Origin: Vampirovibrionales bacterium
Lineage (GTDB): Bacteria > Cyanobacteriota > Vampirovibrionia > Vampirovibrionales > JAJTHC01
DNA length: 8,997 bases
Direction of reading: 5' to 3'
NCBI GenBank assembly: GCA_021299615.1
Contig: JAJTHC010000180.1
Location: 1-8,997, forward strand
Part shown: positions 1-4,251 of the stretch, in pieces
Numbering within the stretch: position 1 is the stretch's first letter
How the letters are laid out: every line of letters starts with the position of its first letter
The notes under the pieces: generated by a model
What the model saw: only the letters and a program-made list of their open reading frames with translations
Told to the model about the DNA's origin: nothing
Database searches by the model: none
Program-made: the position numbers and the translations under genes

Positions 1-8
1 ATGATATT

Positions 9-803
9 ATGGGGGAACTTAATAAGCGGGTCAAAGAACTCGCTGTTAATGGTAAAAGTCCTCAAGATATTTTAAAAGAAGCTTATGAAGGTAAGCAACC
101 CGAGATATTGGCTTATATTGAACTGCACAAACGCTTAACAGGGGCGAACGTCGCACAAAGTGAAGACCAACTAAAAGCCAAACAGTTAGAGCGTCAAAGA
201 ACGGCTGGGCTGGGCTTGACCGACGCCGAAATGAAAGAAGGTAATGTTTATAGACTAGCCCAAGGCACCGAAGCTTCAGGCAAGACACGAGTCGAAAATG
301 ATATAACCTTAAACGAACGTGAAAAATTGTTACAACGCATTGGTAAGAACAAAGTCAAAGTTCAAGGTGCCGACGGCAAAATCTACACCAAAGAAACCAG
401 TTTCAAAGACGGTGTTCGCACAACCATTGTGACGGCTTCTGACGGACAACAAACCATTTATACGCAACGACAAGACGGCGACAAGCGTGGGCAACTCTTT
501 GCGACTCAAGTGAACACTAAAACAGAAGACAAAGCCTTGAAAGAAAAGCAGAAAAAAGCCAGAGAACTCGCACTTGCACAAGCTAAGAACGATAAAGCTT
601 TAGGCACGCCTAGGTCGATTGCATCCGCAAGTTCGGCAAGTACTCCAACCCCAGCACGTGGCGTAACAGCAGCAGAAAAGGCTAAAATTGAGACACAACT
701 TACGGCACTTAGATCACAAGCTACTCAAGCAGGTCCTAGAACCTCAGAGGGTATTGAAATTCAAAATAAGATTAAAGAACTTGAAGCTAAGCTCAACGCC
801 TAA
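9..803 (+). CDS. Unrecognised charged, coiled-coil-like protein, possibly 5'-partial
   Basis: 264 residues from the first ATG. I do not recognise a family. The frame is open to the left edge (only two codons are visible before the ATG), so the real start may lie outside the window and no ribosome site can be judged. The protein has no Cys and no Trp, no signal peptide and no membrane segment, so it is probably cytoplasmic or part of a larger assembly. Residues about 1-45 look helical. Residues 105-165 read like short beta strands with repeated DG turns (GADGKIYTKE, ASDGQQTIYT). Residues 175-195 are Lys/Glu/Ala-rich helix. A Ser/Ala/Thr/Pro linker (about 200-222) then leads to a terminal helix (AAEKAKIETQLTALRSQA) that could form a coiled coil. 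It is convergent with nth and ends just before a shared terminator. The reading frame is secure; no function is assigned. Confidence 0.75.
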   Translation: MGELNKRVKELAVNGKSPQDILKEAYEGKQPEILAYIELHKRLTGANVAQSEDQLKAKQLERQRTAGLGLTDAEMKEGNVYRLAQGTEASGKTRVENDITLNEREKLLQRIGKNKVKVQGADGKIYTKETSFKDGVRTTIVTASDGQQTIYTQRQDGDKRGQLFATQVNTKTEDKALKEKQKKARELALAQAKNDKALGTPRSIASASSASTPTPARGVTAAEKAKIETQLTALRSQATQAGPRTSEGIEIQNKIKELEAKLNA

Positions 804-820
804 TCTACTTAAAACCCATT

Positions 821-861
821 AAAACGCAAGTCCCCTAAGCTTTAGGGGGCTTGCGTTTTTT
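821..861. terminator. Bidirectional intrinsic terminator between the first gene and nth
   Basis: A long near-perfect hairpin pairs AAAACGCAAG plus CCCCTAA with TTAGGGG plus CTTGCGTTTT. On the + strand it ends in a run of six T (856-861), and on the - strand the four A at 821-824 become a short U tract. It lies 18 bp after the stop of the + gene. The last codons and stop of nth (835-837) sit inside the stem, so one structure can serve both convergent transcripts. Confidence 0.85.
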
Positions 862-1515
862 GACCTCTACTTGCTGGCAAAGGCCTGCCACACTGCACAC
901 ATCGCACCACGACCCAATCGGTCGGCAAATCTGTTGCCCGTGTAAGACCATCAACCAATTGATTTTTTCCCAATACGCCACCGGCAAGTTTTCTCGCAAG
1001 GCGTATTCCGTGCCGTCAGGTTCGGTACTGCTGACCACGCCCAAGCGGTTGCAAATCCGATGCACGTGAATATCCACACAAATCGCAGGCAGGTGATGCC
1101 CCAAGCCCACGACCAAGTTCGCCGTCTTACGCCCCACGCCTTTAAACGTGAGCAGTTCGTCTATCGTGTGAGGCACCTGCCCCCCAAAGTCGTCGAGGAC
1201 TTTACGGCACGCCTCTTGAATGGTCACGGCTTTGGTTTTGTAAAAGCCTGCTGGGTAAATCAAGCGTTCTAGCTCTTCTAAAGGCAAGTCCACAATCGCT
1301 TGAGGAGAATCCGCCACGGCAAAAAGCCGATGACACGCTGGCAGGGTGACTTCGTCTTTCGTTCGCAGGCTAATGATGCATCCCACCAGTGTGCGGAAGG
1401 AGTTGCCACTGGTGAGATCGCCTAGGGGGTGGGGATACTGCTGGGCTTCGAGTATTTCGAGTACTTGAGGCAAATCCACTTCGGGGTGATAGCTGTAGTT
1501 GAGTTTTTTAGGCAT
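835..1515 (-). CDS. nth: Endonuclease III (DNA glycosylase/AP lyase, 4Fe-4S)
   Basis: 226 residues. The enzyme removes oxidised pyrimidines from DNA and cuts the resulting abasic site, in cytoplasmic base-excision repair. Seen in the sequence: the helix-hairpin-helix KGVGRKTANLV at residues 125-135, with Lys130 as the expected catalytic lysine; VDIHVHR with Asp148 as the conserved catalytic aspartate; and a complete cluster motif C-x6-C-x2-C-x5-C at Cys197, 204, 207 and 213. The loop reads SLRTKDEVT where E. coli Nth has SAQATD, so this is a variant subgroup, but lysine plus cluster argue against MutY or AlkA. The start at 1515 is preferred because AAGGAG lies 5 bp upstream. An open frame continues to an ATG at 1623, but those 36 codons run through palindromic repeat DNA and have no family resemblance. 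The length is typical of the family. The 3' end lies inside the shared terminator. Confidence 0.95.
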   Translation of the reverse strand: MPKKLNYSYHPEVDLPQVLEILEAQQYPHPLGDLTSGNSFRTLVGCIISLRTKDEVTLPACHRLFAVADSPQAIVDLPLEELERLIYPAGFYKTKAVTIQEACRKVLDDFGGQVPHTIDELLTFKGVGRKTANLVVGLGHHLPAICVDIHVHRICNRLGVVSSTEPDGTEYALRENLPVAYWEKINWLMVLHGQQICRPIGSWCDVCSVAGLCQQVEVKKRKPPKA

Positions 1516-1520
1516 GGTCG

Positions 1521-1526
1521 CTCCTT
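1521..1526 (-). promoter_or_regulatory. Shine-Dalgarno site of nth
   Basis: The complement reads AAGGAG, 5 bp before the ATG at 1515. It decides the start in favour of the 226-residue protein over the longer open frame. Confidence 0.8.
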
Positions 1527-1529
1527 TCT

Positions 1530-1762
1530 TGTTCCCCCTCCTAATTTTAGGAGGGCAAATAACTTTCTCATTCACGAAGTGAATCTTCCCCTTTAGGATG
1601 GAGAGGTTGGGAGAGGAAACCAACGGTTTTCTTTCCCAAGAGAAGCTTTAGCTTCGACAGGTTAGGGGGCGGTTAAACTCACAAACGGAGTCTAGGGTTT
1701 AACCTCACCCTCGAGCGTCTAGCGACGTTCTCTTCCCTCTCCTAAAATTAGGAGAGGGGACA
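1530..1762. repeat. Palindrome-rich, MITE-like intergenic element in the nth leader
   Basis: The left end (1530-1555) and the reverse complement of the right end (1735-1762) share TGT, a C-run and the identical 16-mer CTCCTAATTTTAGGAG, so the ends are inverted relative to each other. Each end is itself a hairpin: a 9-bp stem at 1536-1555 and an 11-bp stem at 1735-1758, both with 2-nt loops. Inside are further palindromes: ATTCAC/GTGAAT (1570-1584), GAAGC/GCTTC (1642-1655), GGTTAAAC/GTTTAACC (1671-1704) and GAGCGTC/GACGTTC (1713-1730). No coding capacity is evident. It resembles non-autonomous REP/MITE-type repeats in design; I cannot name the family. It lies between the nth promoter and the gene, so it would be transcribed as part of the leader. 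Confidence 0.55.
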
Positions 1763-1812
1763 GGGATATTTCTCTCACCATACGACAATTTAGTACAAAA
1801 CAAAAGCCCTTA

Positions 1813-1840
1813 ATTGTAACAGAATGTAACAACTTCACAA
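1813..1840 (-). promoter_or_regulatory. Probable promoter for nth
   Basis: On the - strand, -35 TTGTGA (1840-1835), 16-bp spacer and -10 TACAAT (1818-1813), with TGT just before the -10 giving an extended -10 box. Transcription would start near 1806, leaving an nth leader of about 290 nt that includes the palindromic element. Confidence 0.45.
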
Positions 1841-1850
1841 AAATGTCACA
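1815..1850. promoter_or_regulatory. Direct heptamer repeats, possible regulator binding site
   Basis: TGTAACA at 1815-1821 and 1825-1831 are exactly 10 bp apart, and a related TGTCACA at 1844-1850 is a further 19 bp on. All three lie on one helical face just upstream of the -35 box at 1857 and overlap the opposing nth promoter. Tandem half-sites one turn apart are typical of OmpR/PhoB-type response regulators. Assignment to a regulator is inference. Confidence 0.35.
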
Positions 1851-1856
1851 AAGTGC

Positions 1857-1885
1857 TTGCGTCTTATTTTCGTTGTTGATACATT
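1857..1885 (+). promoter_or_regulatory. Promoter of the candidate small RNA
   Basis: -35 TTGCGT (1857-1862), 17-bp spacer and -10 TACATT (1880-1885), with TGA immediately upstream of the -10 (extended -10). The expected start near 1892 coincides with the first hairpin of the transcript. Confidence 0.5.
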
Positions 1886-1891
1886 AGTTCT

Positions 1892-2014
1892 TGTAGGGGA
1901 ACGGCACACGCCAAGCCTACAAAACGCTAAAAACAGATTTTCTCCCAAGAAAAGCCGAACATTTACATTGATTGGTTGGTTCTAAGCTCTCTTTGCGAAG
2001 AGGGCTTTTTTTTT
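1892..2014 (+). ncRNA. Candidate small RNA, family not recognised
   Basis: A transcript of about 120 nt is bracketed by a promoter and a strong terminator, with no open reading frame between. Predicted folds: a first hairpin with TTGTAGG (1891-1897) pairing CCTACAA (1916-1922) around an inner GGC-ACAC-GCC; a second, TTTTCT-CCCA-AGAAAA (1938-1953); a mostly single-stranded stretch (about 1954-1983); then the terminator hairpin. No + strand gene lies upstream that would need this terminator, since nth runs the other way. The ends do not pair, which argues against 6S RNA, and the conserved SRP RNA and tmRNA sequences are absent. It could instead be an attenuated leader of rluB, whose ATG is 181 bp further on, but rluB has its own better promoter. 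Confidence 0.5.
1984..2014 (+). terminator. Strong intrinsic terminator of the candidate small RNA
   Basis: AAGCTCTCTT-TGCG-AAGAGGGCTT forms a 10-bp stem (one G-U pair) with a 4-nt loop, followed directly by T-rich sequence with nine T at 2006-2014. The U tract exists only on the + strand, which fixes the direction. Confidence 0.85.
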
Positions 2015-2044
2015 ATGCTTTTTAATACCATTTCTTAGATTGAA

Positions 2045-2064
2045 AATCCTAGCGACAACGAAGA
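2045..2064 (+). repeat. Short copy of the TAGCGACAACGAAGA intergenic repeat
   Basis: AATCCTAGCGACAACGAAGA matches 4111-4130 at 19 of 20 bases. It lies between the small-RNA terminator and the rluB promoter, with nothing coding around it. Confidence 0.6.
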
Positions 2065-2107
2065 GACAAGTACAGAAAATTATAAACTTGGCTATATAAA
2101 CAACGTC

Positions 2108-2136
2108 TTGCGATGCAAACATGCTTACTATATAAT
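2108..2136 (+). promoter_or_regulatory. Sigma70-type promoter of rluB
   Basis: -35 TTGCGA (2108-2113), 17-bp spacer and a perfect -10 TATAAT (2131-2136). The start would fall near 2143, giving a leader of about 53 nt. That leader holds a small hairpin, CTGAT-GTGA-ATCAG (2159-2172), and an AAGG ribosome site (2183-2186) before the ATG at 2196. Confidence 0.65.
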
Positions 2137-2195
2137 GGGATTGACTCTATATTACAGACTGATGTGAATCAGCCTAACCCTCAAGGTTCTTCAAC

Positions 2196-3467
2196 ATGTC
2201 CACGAAACAACGTCCTCAATTCACCCACGACGTTCTGCCTTTGCAAGAACGCACCACCGCCAAAAAAGTTCGCAGCAAAGTGAAAAAAGGTGAAACCCTC
2301 AACTGGGACGCCATTATCGCCGAAGAACGTAAAAAGTCCGCCTCCAAAGCAGGCAAGGCAGAAGTGTCTTCAAAAACGTCGAAATCCGCCAAAAGCGAAA
2401 AATCCAGCGATGCCACTGGTAAAAAGACGCATCAATTTAGCCAATTTATGAAGCCTGCTAAACGAGTGAAGTCTAAATCTGAAAAGGCTCAATCCAGCAC
2501 GTTTGAAGCGGAACGCTCGTCAGCCTCTAAAAAGGCAAGCCCCCCTTCTAAACCCTTACGAACGTCCAAACGCCCCGATGAAGTCGTCGCCCAAGAAGGC
2601 ACTCGAATCAACAAGCTGATTGCCAACTTTTCGACCTATTCCCGTCGCCAAGCCGATGCCCTCATTGAAGCGGGCAAAGTCACGCTGAACGGCAAAAAAG
2701 TCACGGAATTGGGCTTGCTGATTGAAAAGCCCCAAAGCGTCCGCATTGAAGTCAAAGGCGAGTTGATTAAAACCCAACAACGCATTCGCACCATTGTGAT
2801 GAACAAGCCCAAGGACTGCATCACCACACGTTCCGACGAACGGGGGCGTCGCACCATTTACGACGTCTTGCCTGAAGACTTAAAAGGCTTGAAACCCATC
2901 GGTCGCTTGGATCGTAACAGTACAGGCTTATTATTGTTGACCAATGACGGAGACATGGTGAACATGTTGACGCATCCGAAATATCACTTAACGAAGGTGT
3001 ATCGGGTGGAGCTGGATCGCGCGGTGGAAAATCCTGAACGCTTGGCACAACGCTTCTTAGAAGGACTTTCCCTTGAAGGCGAAAAGCAGTTGGCTCAAGC
3101 GGTGGAAGTCTTTATGGTCAAACCCACGATTTGGGGCGTGAGCCTTAATTCAGGCATGTATCGCCAAGTGCGACGCATGTTTGAAGCGTGCGGTTACGAC
3201 GTTGTGGCACTCAAGCGTATTGCGATTGGGGCATTTCAGTTGTCTGGTCTAAAACCTGGGGAACATCGTGAACTGCGTTATAACGATGTGCAATCCCTTA
3301 AAAACGGAGCGATGGCAGCGTTTAAGCAGTCTGAAAAAGACAAGCGAGACGAAGCCCGCATCGCTAAGCTGGCTGAAAAAGCGAAGAAGTCAGGCACGCC
3401 TTCCATTGAAGATCAAGTCACCAGCTACTTGAAGGACTTAGACCCCAGCGTGTGGATGGGGGCTTAA
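2196..3467 (+). CDS. rluB: RsuA/RluB-family 23S rRNA pseudouridine synthase
   Basis: 423 residues. Family members convert a specific uridine in rRNA to pseudouridine during ribosome assembly. Domains: a Lys/Ser-rich low-complexity region (about 1-132); an S4 RNA-binding domain (about 137-185, TRINKLIANF...RRQADALIEAGKVTLNG); and the catalytic domain (about 197-370) with GRLDRNSTGLLLLTNDG, where Asp239 is the expected catalytic aspartate. YRQVRRMFEACGYDV at 322-336 is the other family signature. A charged tail (about 377-423) follows. The S4 plus GRLD layout separates it from TruA, TruB and RluA types. By resemblance RluB (E. coli U2605 of 23S) is the likeliest role, but RsuA, RluE and RluF targets cannot be excluded. 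The roughly 130-residue basic N-terminal extension is longer than usual. The stop is 4 bp before the Fur start, implying co-transcription. Confidence 0.88.
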   Translation: MSTKQRPQFTHDVLPLQERTTAKKVRSKVKKGETLNWDAIIAEERKKSASKAGKAEVSSKTSKSAKSEKSSDATGKKTHQFSQFMKPAKRVKSKSEKAQSSTFEAERSSASKKASPPSKPLRTSKRPDEVVAQEGTRINKLIANFSTYSRRQADALIEAGKVTLNGKKVTELGLLIEKPQSVRIEVKGELIKTQQRIRTIVMNKPKDCITTRSDERGRRTIYDVLPEDLKGLKPIGRLDRNSTGLLLLTNDGDMVNMLTHPKYHLTKVYRVELDRAVENPERLAQRFLEGLSLEGEKQLAQAVEVFMVKPTIWGVSLNSGMYRQVRRMFEACGYDVVALKRIAIGAFQLSGLKPGEHRELRYNDVQSLKNGAMAAFKQSEKDKRDEARIAKLAEKAKKSGTPSIEDQVTSYLKDLDPSVWMGA

Positions 3468-3471
3468 TTCA

Positions 3472-4005
3472 TTGAAAACGACACTTGATTTTGTTTCCCC
3501 TGCTTCACCCACTACAGATGCCACCTTGCCTTCCACACTGACGGCAAAAGGCATTTTGCATGCCTTGGATTTAAGATCGACGGCGTCTCGTGTCGAGGTG
3601 TTGACCACGATTTTAAACAGCAAGACGCCTCTTAGCTTGGCGGATGTCGTGCAAGCCTTAGAAGACAAGGGTTTTGATCGAGCGACCTTGTATCGTAATT
3701 TGATGTACTTGGTGGAAATGAACGTGTGTTTGCGTCACCATTTTGGGGACAACGTGTGGCGGTTTAGTTTGAATCCGCATGTGCTGGAAGATCCGTCTCA
3801 TGCGTGTGAAGCCGTGCATTGTGAGGTGGGAGAACCGCATTCGGTGCATGCCCACCATCCGCATTTTGTGTGTCGCTTGTGTCATCGGGTGGAATGCTAT
3901 GAAGTGGCGGTGGATTTGTCGACCTTGCTAGGGGATGCCAAGAAGGGCGATTTACCTTTTATTGAAGAGCTGGTCTTACGAGGCACTTGCCAAGCCTGCC
4001 GATAA
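3472..4005 (+). CDS. Fur-family metal-dependent transcriptional regulator
   Basis: 177 residues. Fur-type proteins are cytoplasmic dimeric repressors that bind DNA when loaded with iron, zinc or manganese, or that sense peroxide (PerR). Seen: a winged-helix N-terminal half with LSLADVVQALEDKGFDRATLYRNLMYLVEMN (the recognition helix is about 69-82) and the wing CLRHHFGDNVWRFSLN; then a dimerisation half with HPHFVCRLC (Cys134, Cys137) and GTCQACR at the very end (Cys173, Cys176), the two CxxC pairs of the structural zinc site. Between wing and HPHF lies a His/Cys-rich insertion of about 20 residues. Fur, Zur and PerR cannot be told apart here. The start is TTG: the frame has a stop at 3439-3441 and no ATG or GTG between it and 3472, while GGATGGGGG (3454-3462) sits at ribosome-site distance. 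It is 4 bp downstream of the rluB-type gene. Confidence 0.88.
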   Translation: MKTTLDFVSPASPTTDATLPSTLTAKGILHALDLRSTASRVEVLTTILNSKTPLSLADVVQALEDKGFDRATLYRNLMYLVEMNVCLRHHFGDNVWRFSLNPHVLEDPSHACEAVHCEVGEPHSVHAHHPHFVCRLCHRVECYEVAVDLSTLLGDAKKGDLPFIEELVLRGTCQACR

Positions 4006-4055
4006 AAATAGAGTATAGTGTTTTATAGATAAAATGAGCTATTAGACTATTCTAG

Positions 4056-4067
4056 GAGTCTAGACTC
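4056..4067. repeat. 12-bp perfect palindrome after the Fur gene
   Basis: GAGTCTAGACTC reads the same on both strands. It adjoins a second hairpin, CTCGC-AGATGG-GCGAG (4065-4080), with which it would compete. No T-run follows, so it is not a standard terminator. Confidence 0.45.
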
Positions 4068-4080
4068 GCAGATGGGCGAG

Positions 4081-4124
4081 GTGTACAGAGACGTACATAA
4101 GCACATCGAGAATCGTAGCGACAA
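4081..4124 (+). repeat. Intergenic direct repeat, copy A
   Basis: This 44-bp unit aligns without gaps to 4169-4212, matching at 35 of 44 positions. Two blocks are conserved. The first is TGTAC-AGAGAC-GTACA (4082-4097), a 5-bp hairpin with a 6-nt loop; the second is ATCGTAGCGACAA (4112-4124). The middle is diverged. Immediately upstream is another 5-bp hairpin with a 6-nt AGA-starting loop (4065-4080). The gap 4006-4251 between the convergent Fur and mnmG genes contains no plausible gene. Confidence 0.65.
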
Positions 4125-4168
4125 CGAAGACGCCAGACGCTATTTAATCGTTTAATTGGTATGAGGGC

Positions 4169-4212
4169 GTGTACACAGACGTACATAACAGAACAAAAAA
4201 TCGTAGCGACAA
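4169..4212 (+). repeat. Intergenic direct repeat, copy B
   Basis: The partner of copy A, exactly 88 bp downstream. The hairpin arms TGTAC and GTACA (4170-4174, 4181-4185) are kept while the loop changes by one base (ACAGAC), and ATCGTAGCGACAA (4200-4212) is identical. Beyond this unit the sequences differ. The mnmG stop lies 40 bp further on in AT-rich DNA. Confidence 0.65.
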
Positions 4213-4251
4213 AGTATAGACACTGTAGGGGAAATTATTTAAAATACTATA

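Noticed and set aside
1060..1272. + strand ORF inside nth
   Set aside because: Shadow of the nth frame, covering its catalytic motifs on the other strand.
1516..1623. N-terminal extension of nth to the ATG at 1623
   Set aside because: The extra codons pass through palindromic repeat DNA, show no endonuclease III similarity, and the ATG at 1515 has an ideal AAGGAG site.
1892..2014. 6S RNA, SRP RNA or tmRNA identity for the small transcript
   Set aside because: Ends do not pair as in 6S RNA, the SRP tetraloop region is absent, and it is far too short with no tag ORF for tmRNA.
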